This document shows, one piece after another, positions 21,209 through 31,148 of a stretch of 64,000 nt of DNA; position 1 is the first letter of the stretch, and each line of letters opens with the position of its first letter. A program made the translations under genes and the position numbers. The stretch comes from Mytilinidion resinicola (Eukaryota > Ascomycota > Dothideomycetes > Mytilinidiales > Mytilinidiaceae). Under the pieces are notes generated by a model, which was not told the DNA's origin, did no database searches, and saw only the letters and a program-made list of their open reading frames with translations. The DNA lies in NCBI RefSeq assembly GCF_010093595.1, contig NW_022985441.1:1984434-2048433 (forward strand), in the 5' to 3' direction.

Positions 21209-21883
21209 ATGGCTCGCGCACCACCCTCCATCGACCTCCTCCTCAACCTCGTCCCCGACCGCCCCTCCTCCGTCCTCAACAGCCTCTACTCCTACCCCAA
21301 CCTCGCCTCATCCGCCGACGCCCATGGCTACTCCCTCCTGCACGCCGCCTCTTCGTACGGCCACATGGAGCTCCTCCGCGCGCTTATCCAACGATATAAT
21401 GTAGATCCGAACATCCTCGATGAAGACGGCGAGACGGCGCTCTTCGTCGCTGAGACTGTTGAGGTCGCGCAAACTCTGGTCCAGCTCGGGACGCACGTGG
21501 AGCTGCGGAATAGCGAGGGGAAGACGGCGCAGGAGAAGATGGTGGAGGAGGGGGAGTTTGCGGAGGTTGCGGTGTTTCTGGGTGGACTTGTGGATGGAAC
21601 CGCTGCTGAACAAGCAACGACGACAGCGAGTGCAGGCGAGGAAGACGTGCATGCGCCACCGCCATTGCCGCGGGGGGTCCAGATTAATCTTGGGACCATG
21701 GCGGCGGGAGAGGAGGAGGAGGCGCCGGATCCGGAGTTCAGGAGAAAGATTGAGGAGTTGGCTGCCAGTGAGGACTTCCAGGGCGAGGAGGGGCAGAGAC
21801 GATTGAGGGAGTTGGTTACGGAGGCTGTGACCGGAATAAGTGCCGAGGGAGAAGAGCGGCAGGTTAGGAGGAGAGTGGAGTGA
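21209..21883 (+). CDS. Yar1-like ankyrin-repeat protein
   Basis: A single exon of 224 residues starts at ATG 21209 in good context. Residues about 35-120 form two to three ankyrin repeats (GYSLLHAASSYGHMELLRAL, then DEDGETALFVAETVEVAQTL and NSEGKTAQEK). The C-terminal part is acidic, with EEEEAPDPEF and a helical segment ending the protein. Size and layout match yeast Yar1, the dedicated ribosomal-protein S3 chaperone that acts in small-subunit biogenesis, and its fungal relatives. The match is by architecture and length, so a generic small ankyrin protein is the alternative. Confidence 0.75.
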   Translation: MARAPPSIDLLLNLVPDRPSSVLNSLYSYPNLASSADAHGYSLLHAASSYGHMELLRALIQRYNVDPNILDEDGETALFVAETVEVAQTLVQLGTHVELRNSEGKTAQEKMVEEGEFAEVAVFLGGLVDGTAAEQATTTASAGEEDVHAPPPLPRGVQINLGTMAAGEEEEAPDPEFRRKIEELAASEDFQGEEGQRRLRELVTEAVTGISAEGEERQVRRRVE

Positions 21884-22927
21884 CGAGGTGGGATGTGGAC
21901 ACTTCAAGATCTGAGCAACGGCTTGCAGTACCCGTCTGAAGATCTGCACGTAGACATCAGAACATCTTCGACCACGATCCGGAACTTCGTAGGTTTTCCT
22001 GCCTCCACGGGTGCTAGATTGGGGGAGGTTGGATGCGAAAATGTGCGGTAGATTTGGAAAAGCCCTGCTCCAAGGTTTGGGATCTGCTATAACCTTTACA
22101 AAGGTCAATTGAGGGAATTTCCAATCGCCAACATGTAGGTAGGTAGCATGATATGTCCTGATAGATGTTCCGCGGCTCATCACATCGTAGAGCTCTTCCA
22201 AAAGAAGCCTCGAAAGATCCTGACTTGTTAGGCGAAATAAAAACGTAAGTGGATGGGTTCTACTTAGTGCTATGCAAGCGGGATGAAGGGGCGATCTAAA
22301 GAGGAATTCTGCAGGGCGCTCTCTTCAGACTTCATACTGTAGTTGCATAAGCTACAGTGCCTTGCAATAGATATCCGTACACATTCCTGCCACTGTGGGG
22401 CTTACGTACTAATAGAAACCGAGAGCAGCGGATGCACCTCCAATCTGTTTACACGTTGTTGACACTGTGGGGTGGCCTTGCGAGTTTACTAGCTGTCCAA
22501 ATGCCGAACTGCTCTCTTATTTGGAATGCTGAAAATACTCTGAAGCTCCTCACCCTGCGGTAAACGAGTGTATGGATTCCTATGACAAGGCATTAAGTCG
22601 TTAAAAACATCAAGACGAGCAACAGATTGATGATACGTGTATCTCTTGGGAAACAACGTGAGTGTTCTCGGTCCAGGACCAGTGATGGATTCAGAGCCCT
22701 AGCCGTATTGGCAAGCACATCGCATATAGGTACACGAGGCAAGAAAATCATTTTCATTTAGTCTATCTACTAAGGGGGTAGACCCCGCTGACGATTATAA
22801 TCGATAGCAAGATCCCAAGCACCTCCATGCCCAATTATACCCCTAAGTTCAGATATCGCTATGCTTCACACGAAACGCCGCCAACATGCCAAGGCGTTGA
22901 GATTCTATGCATACATCTGTACGGAGC
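21884..22927. other. intergenic, nothing recognised
   Basis: About 1 kb between convergent genes. Two similar phrases with CACTGTGGGG occur at about 22390 and 22460. No coding region or RNA gene could be supported. Confidence 0.4.
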
Positions 22928-24498
22928 CTATTCCTCCCGCTTGATACGACCGTCGTCACGTCCACCCGCGCGCTCGAATGTACCGCGTGCGCTCTTGTTT
23001 GCATCGAACAGCTCGCCTCGGACAGGCAAAGCCTTCGGAGCCCGGGGTGTATAGAAGTCCCCTCGGAAGGACTCCCTGAAAGGCGCCCTCTCTGGGCCTA
23101 AGTTGCGGCCTCGCGGGGACTCCTCAGCAGGTCTACGCTTCAGCCTGCCATAGTACTCGTCTTCTTCTTCAACGGGACGCTTGCGAGCCTGGAAAAAGGT
23201 GGGAGGTGTCGATGGCGACGCGTTGGGTCCACCATCCTGTCCAACTCGGAGAATGCCAGCATAGGACTGGAGCATCCATTCTCCAACGGAAATCAGGAGG
23301 TCAATTCCCTCCGTGTTCGGTTGGTGTGGAGGCCCAGGGCTGCCATCGCGGGCCCGTCGTAGTTCCCCTATAGCAGTGTTGACGGAGTTCTCCAGCCTGT
23401 CGTCACCGACAGTGGTAGCCCTCTGCAGGCGCTGTCGCCAGTAGACCATTTTGTTTTCCAAGTCCTGCGAGTAGAGTTAGCTCGATTTGCGATAGCGAGA
23501 GCCTATTGGCGCAGTCGAACCTGACATGCGGCTACGCAGTTGCGAAATTTGTGGACGACCTCCCGAGGGAGTTCCGTAACGTCACCGAGAGCTCCAAGGA
23601 CCGCGGCCATCTGTTGCTGCAGCACCTCGACCTTGGCACTAGAGCGTAAATGGTTGACCACATTCATACGCTCACGCTGCCCGACTGCAAGGAGATGTCC
23701 CTTAAGTGCAAAGTAGTCTCTCTTGCGGAGACCCTCCAAGTTCTGGTAGCGCGAGTTAATATTGGTGAGAGTCTGCTGGATGGGGCCCGGAATCTCCCTG
23801 TCTCCTCCGACCTTGTCGGTCTTTTCAGGCGCCTTGGCGGAAGCCTTTTTCGGCTCTGTGGGCACCTGCTGAGGGCGGGCATTTTCATGGACATGAGGAC
23901 GCAGGGCCAGGGCCAACGAGCGCGGCTTGGGACAGGTAGGTATGTCCACATCCATCTTGTCAGCCCCATCGGGCTTCTCATTCTCCTTCTGTTTCTCCTT
24001 TCCATTTTGGGTAGCCTTGCCCATCACGGTGGCGAGATCGGTGCAAATCTGGGCCTGGTTGGTCTGGAGGTGACGGACAGACGCGGACAGGATCCTGACC
24101 GTGGTGTCAGGATGCTTAGACGCCGTCTCGCTCTCTAAGTGAGCCTGGGCATCCAAGGCGGTTGTGCCTTCGCGCATCTCCGCGAGATCCTTCACGAGCT
24201 TGCCCTGGGTCTCGGCGATCTTCCGCATCTGCTCGCCCTGCGCATCCAGCGTAGCAGCCAGTCCATCTTGTACGTCTGCGATACGCCGAATGGCGTCTAC
24301 AAGGGGAGTAAGCTGATTGGAGGCGGGGAGGGAAACGTCGCTGTGCAGGATCCAGTTGTGCGCGGGTTCGCCCTGGGGTTGGGCGTCGGCGGCGGAGCTC
24401 ATCTCGTTGATGAGGTCGTCGATTGCCTGCTCTGTAGCGGTGGACGCCTGTGCCAGTCAGCTTGAAGGCGACATTACTTAGAAATGGAGTCTTACCAT
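22928..24498 (-). CDS. hypothetical coiled-coil protein with an ATG-only first exon
   Basis: Exons are 24498-24496 (the three bases ATG), 24447-23521 and 23464-22928, encoding 488 residues. The 48-nt intron 1 has a GTAAGA donor directly after the start codon and a CACAG acceptor; the protein then continues ASTATEQAIDDLINEMSS. Intron 2 (56 nt) starts GTTCGA and has a CTAAC branch site. Residues about 55-85 and 100-140 look like coiled coil (DGLAATLDAQGEQMRKIAET). The centre is proline- and lysine-rich and the C-terminal part is arginine-rich with KRPVEEEDEYYGRLKRR, resembling nuclear localisation signals. An internal ATG in exon 2 would give a protein 17 residues shorter and is the alternative start. 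No known family is recognised. Confidence 0.75.
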
Positions 24499-25247
24499 GG
24501 TGCTGTGGGTGAGTGGAGATTGGTGGTGTTCTCGCGACCAGCCCGGGTGTTGTTGTGGTGCAGGTGTTGACGGGAGGTAAGACTTTAAATGCACCTTCTG
24601 CATGAAGCCGTCGCCTCACCGCAACGCTGTACCGCAGACTAGACGGCACTACTTCTCGTGAATGGCGAGACCATGTTTTCCAATTTCTTATACTCTGTTG
24701 GAGGGCTCATCTATGATTCGGGCTTGTAGCTTTCAATATGTGTTATTCACTGAAGATCCAACACCTAAGGACATGAACTCATACAGTACTACGACATAAA
24801 TTTTTGCACTCTGTTGCAACTAGCTTTAAATTTGCTTCCAGAGTGCCCATGAGACACTTGGACACCCCGCACAAAACAGAAGGATGTAGCAGGTCGGTGA
24901 GAAGGGTGTGGGACCGCTCTGGTTTACGTTGTCTTGCCTTTCACATCCTATTTGAATTCCTGATAATGTAATGAAGGACCTCAGACAGTGACGAGCGCGA
25001 ATGCACAGACTTTCGTCCAGGCACTGTATCTACACACTTTCCCAAGCTCTGTAGGTAACGGGCTCCACTCTTGCTTTCAAATTCCTCCATCTGGACACCT
25101 CACCTGCGAGCCTCGTGACGTCAACTCACCTTCAAATGTTGCCTAGGCGAGTCAACAGAGCTTCTCCAGCCCCACTCCAACATTCAATGCTTCCTTTTCA
25201 TCGACTGTCGAGCTCGTGGGCGCTTTAGCTAAAGCTCTCACGGCATC
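24499..25247. promoter_or_regulatory. divergent promoter region
   Basis: The 750 bp between two divergent starts contain no convincing gene. Near 25116 there is a TGACGTCA palindrome, the consensus CRE/ATF-type bZIP site, inside CGTGACGTCAACTC. I mark it as a candidate site only. Confidence 0.45.
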
Positions 25248-26273
25248 ATGGTCACCAAACTCGCAGAAGCGGTAGCTACCAACATGCCGAACCAAACGGA
25301 GGCGTTGCTAGTGGGCCTACCCGAATCTGCTGCCAAAGCTGTCCTCATCAGAACCAAGTCTGAAGAGAAGGACTGGCTCGAATCAAAATTCTGTGGAGCG
25401 ACGCAGCAGCCATCGCTAACATACTCTGAAAACGAGGAGGAAGATGAACTCGTGGCACTTCAACGGCAGATGATGCAGCTCAACCAAAAGGCCCAGCAAC
25501 GCTTCCAGCAAGATTCACTCAAGAAGAGGAAGAGTGTCCTGGAAGCGGTCCAAGCAGCAACAAAGCGCCATGAGAGTGCCCAACACCGTCGCCAAGAGCA
25601 TGGACTCTTCCAAGAGCACCTGGAATCATCAGAAGTTGAGCAAGATTTGCTGGCCGACTCAGTGCACATTGGCTTTCCCGAGGTTGAGCCCAAGAAGTCA
25701 TTGATAGTGGTGAGTCCATATCTAAATCTTTCCAACTATAATACGGTGCCAATAACGTAGAAACTCAAACTACCAGTGGAGTTCAACCCGAGCAGCAACG
25801 CCCAGACTTCCGCAAGCAAGACCAAAGTGGAATCGGTTTCAAACAAGCTTGTAAGCACTCTATTGGTTAACATATACGGCATTTACTGATATTGACGTAG
25901 AAACTCAAACTACCAGTGAAGTTCAACCCGAGCAGGAACGGCCAGACTTCCACAAGCAAGGCTAAAGATGAATCAGTTCCCAACAAGCTTGTAAGCACTC
26001 TTTGGGTTGAAAACATGACGCTTGCTAATGTTGACGTAGAAGAAGCTCGAATTCTTGGAGAAATGGAGGTGCCGTTTGGATCTCTGTAAACACACAATCA
26101 GCCTTGGTGACAAGTTAAACCAGATGAGTTTTGCTATCCAAGACTCTTTCGAAGATGGACCCGCTACGGAGGAAGTGGAGGCGAAGTTGTACAACCATTT
26201 TGAGCGCTGCAAGAAGGAGTTGCTTTGCGCCGCAGCTGTCACTCGGCTCAGTGGCATCCTCCGAGGGCTTTGA
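25248..26273 (+). CDS. hypothetical protein with a tandemly duplicated exon
   Basis: Exons 25248-25709, 25761-25850, 25901-25990 and 26040-26273 join in frame to 291 residues. Exons 2 and 3 are both exactly 90 bp and clearly homologous: each encodes a 30-residue unit starting KLKLPV and ending NKL, and each is followed by a GTAAGCACTCT intron and preceded by an ACGTAG acceptor. The duplicated unit, exon plus intron, is 140 bp. The N-terminal region contains a glutamine-rich helical stretch (QRQMMQLNQKAQQRFQQDSL) predicted to be coiled coil. The C-terminal exon has CRCR-like spacing and acidic residues. No known domain. All introns lie in phase 0, which is why the duplication kept frame. Confidence 0.83.
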
Positions 26274-27262
26274 GTGGAATCGACTCTAGGGTCGCATACG
26301 GAAGTTAGGCAACGGTACATGACTTGACGGGGGTTTGGACAGCCATATCATAGGCTTGGGTTGAACACTGCTTCGGAGGTCTCAGCAAGCTTAGCAGTTA
26401 AAACAATGATGAAATCAGATTTGTCTAGAACGTCTTGAACATATAGTAGCTGGAAATAAGTCTGTGTACTCTTGCTTGCTACTGTGTGAGCGTCCCCGGC
26501 GGGATGTGGAAAAGACGTACAATCCTAGGCAGCGTAAAGCGGAGCGGATCTGTAGTTCTACTCTTTAATTGACCTATATTGCTGTCGTCTGGGGTAGACT
26601 TGCATATTATGAGGAGTCTCAAAGAGACTTCATGAAAGAGTACACAGACATATGTCTAGATACTGTAATGACAATCAGTGATGCTAAAACGTGGTGGTCC
26701 GAATAGTGAAGACATGACCAATTGGAGCGATGCACGCCTTACTTGGCAGCCTAACTTGCCTGGAGCCTAGCGTTGAGTGTTTATTATTTCCTCCGCAACA
26801 GCCTCCCCCGCAACGTCATGCTTTCCTATGAAAGCTCCAAAGCGCTCATCGATTCTTATGTTTGCTGCCCGTCAGAATCTACTGCCAGGACCAGTTGGGC
26901 TGTGAATCTAAGACGCTGTTCATTCTATCGTTCTCCACGTAAGACCATCCCCATCTCACGTCCAAGGCCGCATCCGCCGCAGCATCGCAGACCGTGACCA
27001 CCGCCGCATTCGCACGCCTACCACAATGCCGACACCTGGATCCGGCTTCGATAGCACTTTTACGGGGCGGCCTCTCCGGTGGACTCTTTCACCGACTCGC
27101 TTCTGCGAGACTCGTGATTCCTTCGCTGGACTGACAAAGCCCAGTATTAATAGACAAAGCGCGGCCCGCCTCAGCTCGAGATCTGGTCGACGCTCGTTTC
27201 GGGCCTTGGTTTCTGCTTGAATAGGTTCTCGCCTCTTCTTCTTGGCGCTACCAAAGTCCGAC
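26274..27262. other. intergenic, nothing recognised
   Basis: About 1 kb with only short open frames. The part from 26960 to 27240 is richer in CpG and is likely the promoter and leader of the gene starting at 27263. Confidence 0.4.
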
Positions 27263-29122
27263 ATGGACCCTTTCAGATACAAAATGGCATATGAAGCCTT
27301 GAGCTTCCATAACCGTCAAGTGGAGGACATCCTCTCTAAAACGCTCTCTCAGAAACCAGACATCATCTCTCAGGCAGACGATTCCGACTCGAATGCATAT
27401 GGTGAACCAAGTGGTCTTGGCAGGGCCCCAGACGCACAAGGAGTTATATCATTTCCCGAGGACGACTCGGATGGCATGGAATGGATGCCGACTGAACCTG
27501 CGCAGTCGGTGAGATGTGATAATCCTTCAGCGGGGTTGGGGACGAGATCAGAACTTCTACTTGGGCCAGGACATGTTTCCAGTTCGAGTGATAATACGAG
27601 TCCGTCCGCAGTACCTTCTCAGGCCCAAGACGGAGCTCTCATGGATGAAGGCATCAAGAAGCTTGTGCAACAATTTCCATCCGTCATGAGCCATGATGGG
27701 TCTGGCTCCTTCACACCCTCGACCCTAGAGGTACCCAAAGATTTTGGAATGCAAATGAGTATTACTATCAACCATCATTTGTCCCTTGTGGAAGATCGAA
27801 AGATCATGGAAAAATATCGTCGACTTCTTGGGCATCGGAAGGATGCATCCAAACGTAAAAACATGCGGCTCGGGTTCGATCCGTCCGAGCTGATACGGAA
27901 GCAAGCTGTGGTTTTACCAGAAGATACACCAACGAAGTTGTCGACTCTTACAAATGACATACACCCTATCTTTAAGCCCGAAAACTTTCACGGCTGCCCG
28001 GACGCGATCTATGAGATCTTGAAACCAGCGTTGAGACTCAGTACACAATTTCTACTCTCTCGAGGTACGTCGAGCTTTTGGCACACATTACTATTTGGCG
28101 AGCGGGAAGTATGTCAAGACACTTCGACACAGTACGGACAGGAATGCATTCGAATTCGGAAGGATGTTCCGTGGTCGGAGCAGAACGCCGAGGTATTCGA
28201 ACAAGTCCTTCTCAACCAAGCCGATGCCATCCACTTCTTCTTCCACAAAGATCCTTTGCCTCCAAATCCCGTCTATGCGTCCATGGGGTTAATAGCAGAT
28301 TACAAAAACGGCGTAGTACGGCGGATGAACGAAAAATGTCATAAAAGCAAGATCTGTCTGCACACGGACTTCTATACAACGGCAAAAAGACTCAGCCTAT
28401 TACAATACCCTGATCCAGCGATGGTATTAAGATTCAACCTATTTCTTGCAGTCTGTCTTACACATGAGATGTCACATTTCCTGGAAGTGGCGGGGCCTCA
28501 TCAGCAAACGCTCTTAGGGCGACCCGAGGTTTTCTTCTACGACAACATGTGGACTGAGTCTGGCGTTGCCTTCGAACTGAAGATTTTCGGTGGTCGCGTG
28601 CACCCAGTATCTCTTCGCGTGGACTGCAGCCTCGGACTAGCGATTCTGAACTATCCGTTGAAACAGATCTACGACAAGGAAGACAATGTTCTATACACTA
28701 TCCCAATGGATTACGTCGCGATGTTGCAGAGGCAAGAAACTTGGGAGCAGGACTTCAGTAACGTGGATTCGACCTTCTTTCACATTCCTCGCAGCGGCAC
28801 GAAATCGACAGAGCTGAACGGCACGAACCTAATGATATGGGAGGATGAGCAGGATGCCGATATCTCAGACCATATCGACGGGAAGGACACGACATTCCAC
28901 CGGATGGATAATGGCCAAATTGTGAAAAACAAAGCTACCACAGCTAGACGGCCGGTCAAGAAGCGCTGGACGCCGTACGATCGCCCGAAGGACCAGACAT
29001 TGGCTACTGGGGACTGTGTCTTAAAAGAGCTTCCTGAGGACGCCGCAGTGCCAGGGTGTGAGTTGGAGAAGGAGGCCGCGGGGACGGTGGAGATGGTTGA
29101 TGATGATGTTATGTCTGCATAA
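27263..29122 (+). CDS. putative HExxH metalloprotease-like protein
   Basis: A single exon of 619 residues starts at ATG 27263; the frame is open seven codons upstream but without an ATG. Residues 401-405 read HEMSH inside CLTHEMSHFLEVAG, a hydrophobic-flanked HExxH zinc motif. A candidate third ligand, the glutamate in WTESG, follows 27 residues after the second histidine (about residue 432), the arrangement seen in gluzincin peptidases. The N-terminal 170 residues are acidic and serine-rich and probably disordered. The C-terminal 100 residues contain RRPVKKRW, a possible nuclear signal, and an acidic end. No signal peptide or membrane span is seen. I do not recognise a named family; a SprT-like or other fungal-specific zincin is possible. 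Catalytic function is inferred from motif spacing alone. Confidence 0.8.
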   Translation: MDPFRYKMAYEALSFHNRQVEDILSKTLSQKPDIISQADDSDSNAYGEPSGLGRAPDAQGVISFPEDDSDGMEWMPTEPAQSVRCDNPSAGLGTRSELLLGPGHVSSSSDNTSPSAVPSQAQDGALMDEGIKKLVQQFPSVMSHDGSGSFTPSTLEVPKDFGMQMSITINHHLSLVEDRKIMEKYRRLLGHRKDASKRKNMRLGFDPSELIRKQAVVLPEDTPTKLSTLTNDIHPIFKPENFHGCPDAIYEILKPALRLSTQFLLSRGTSSFWHTLLFGEREVCQDTSTQYGQECIRIRKDVPWSEQNAEVFEQVLLNQADAIHFFFHKDPLPPNPVYASMGLIADYKNGVVRRMNEKCHKSKICLHTDFYTTAKRLSLLQYPDPAMVLRFNLFLAVCLTHEMSHFLEVAGPHQQTLLGRPEVFFYDNMWTESGVAFELKIFGGRVHPVSLRVDCSLGLAILNYPLKQIYDKEDNVLYTIPMDYVAMLQRQETWEQDFSNVDSTFFHIPRSGTKSTELNGTNLMIWEDEQDADISDHIDGKDTTFHRMDNGQIVKNKATTARRPVKKRWTPYDRPKDQTLATGDCVLKELPEDAAVPGCELEKEAAGTVEMVDDDVMSA

Positions 29123-29593
29123 AAGGCTTCGGGATTGCATGTTTACACTGGCATGGTTTGCATACGTGATTGAAGGATATCCGGAGGGAGCGGCCAGGCT
29201 AGATTGCTGTGGGCGCTCGGAATTGGACAGGACTAGGTCAACATAGAAGCTCTCATTAACAACGTTTTGATACTAGAGGCGACTTGGATATGGCACATTC
29301 TTCGTTCTTTCAGTATGAATAGTTACATTTGATTCAATTGAAGGTCCCTACATTAGTCTTTTAGCTTTACCTTAGGTGATCTAGAGAGCCTAAATACCAT
29401 CGAGAAGGATAGATCCTCGTCATTTCCGGTCCCCCAAAGGTATTGAAATACTCCAAACGACGTTGCTGTCTGAAGCGCAAATGGAACAAAAGGTTTCGCT
29501 TAGGGAGCCTAGCGCCATTTCAGACTCGATTTCGATTTCGCCCACCAAAACTGCCCCACGCTCAACTCTTTCGACTCCAGCACCACCGCAATC
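29123..29593. other. intergenic promoter region of eIF3h
   Basis: This 470-bp spacer ends in pyrimidine-rich sequence just before ATG 29594. No gene is supported. Confidence 0.45.
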
Positions 29594-30737
29594 ATGGCAG
29601 ACACACTCAAGGACTCACCGCTGCGTGCGGTGCAAGTCGAAGCGCTGGTAGTGATGAAGATCATAAAAGCCTCCGCTGGCGCCTTCCCGACAACCGCGAC
29701 AGGCTCACTTGTGGGCATGGACGTCAACGGCACCCTCCAGATCACAAACTCTTTCCCGTTCCCTACGGTCGACGTCCCGGCGACAGATGGACACCAAGAC
29801 TCGGCATCGAACCTGGCCGCGGCCGCGCCCCGCGCGAAGGCGAACACAGCGTACCAGAACGAGATGATCAAGTTTCTGCGGGAGGTGAACGTGGACGCGA
29901 ACAATGTGGGATGGTATACTAGCACCAATATGGGCAACTTCATCAACCTGAACACGATCGAGAACCAGTTCTTCTACCAAAAGGAGATGAACGAGAGGAC
30001 CGTGGCGCTTGTGCATGATGTTAGCAGGAGTTCGCAAGGGAGCCTGAGTTTCCGGGCTTTCAGGCTTTCGCCTTCTTTCATGGCGGCTTACAAGGAGAGC
30101 AAATTCACGACTGAAGCGTATGTGTTCCAAAATGAAGGAATCAAATCTATGCTAAACGCGTAACAGTCTCCAGAAGAGCGGCCTACGATACCAAGATATT
30201 CTGATCGAACTCCCCCTCACCATCCACAACTCGCACCTCCTCACCTCTCTCCTCCATCAACTCCCGTCGGAAGCGCCAAAGGAGGAGCTCGCATTCCCTC
30301 CGACCCTCGCAGCACTACAAGCAGACCCCAACACCCCGCAACCGCCTCTATACCCCAATTTCGACTCTCTGGACCTCTCCATCGACCCCTTCCTGGAGAA
30401 GACGTGCGATCTACTACTCGAAAGCATCGAGAACCACCACACCGAACTCAACAACCATCAATACTACCAGCGATCGCTCGGACGAGAACAGGCAAAGATC
30501 ACCGCCTGGCAGCAAAAGCGAAAGGCGGAGAATGCGGCCAGAGTTGCAGCGAAGCAAACACCCCTTCCAGAGGACGAATGGCAGAGGCTCTTCAAGCTGC
30601 CCCAGGAACCAAGTAGGCTGGAGGTGCTACTCAACTCGAGGCAGGTGGAGCAATACGCCAGACAAGTGGACGGTTTCACAGCGAGTGTCAGCGCGAAAAT
30701 GTTTGCGGTCAAGAGCAATCTGCTACCCGGAGAGTAG
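29594..30737 (+). CDS. EIF3H: eukaryotic translation initiation factor 3 subunit H
   Basis: Exons 29594-30117 and 30167-30737 join across a 49-nt intron (GTATGT to ACAG) to give 364 residues, the usual length in filamentous fungi. The N-terminal half is an MPN (Mov34) domain starting [15 protein letters not shown], with [21 protein letters not shown] and [15 protein letters not shown]. The zinc-binding JAMM residues of active deubiquitinases are not seen, as expected for the eIF3h non-catalytic form. The C-terminal half is helical and lysine/glutamine-rich, suited to the eIF3 helical bundle. eIF3h is part of the eIF3 complex that binds the 40S subunit; it occurs in filamentous fungi and animals but not in budding yeast. 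The family is firm. Confidence 0.94.
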
Positions 30738-31148
30738 GCGTAGAGATGGGATGCTAGGGATTATTCTGCACTACCTAACCTTTGTCTTGCATGGGCACGG
30801 CGTTACTGGGCAGCGAAGGGCTAGGTGGTTGGTATTGAGGGTGGATATGAGAAAATGAGCTTTGGTCTGATGGGCGACTTGTGTGCAATAGGACTCTCAT
30901 AAAACCACAAATCTTCAATACAGATTCTACACGAAAATCGAGCGCGTGCCCCTCTGCATATCTCAGAACATCTGACACATGAACCCTCCATCTCAGAACG
31001 CCCGTAAAGGCTGACCTCCCAAATAAAGAAAATCCTCAACCCCACATCCCGTCCAACCCCCAGCCCACCTCCGCTTGGCAAACGCGCTCCATCACACTTC
31101 GCCTTAAAGCAGCGACACCAGCCCATACGCGAACGCTCCCAACACGCT
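30738..31148. other. intergenic, nothing recognised
   Basis: This 410-bp spacer between two plus-strand genes has C-rich sequence near its right end, probably the leader of the gene at 31149. No gene supported. Confidence 0.4.

Noticed and set aside
21308..22201. 297-codon minus-strand open frame opposite the Yar1-like gene
   Set aside because: It is the antisense shadow of a GC-rich coding exon and lacks any domain.
27242..27262. Extension of the HExxH protein upstream of ATG 27263
   Set aside because: The extension would begin at TTG; the first ATG is at 27263 and is the natural start in a eukaryote.
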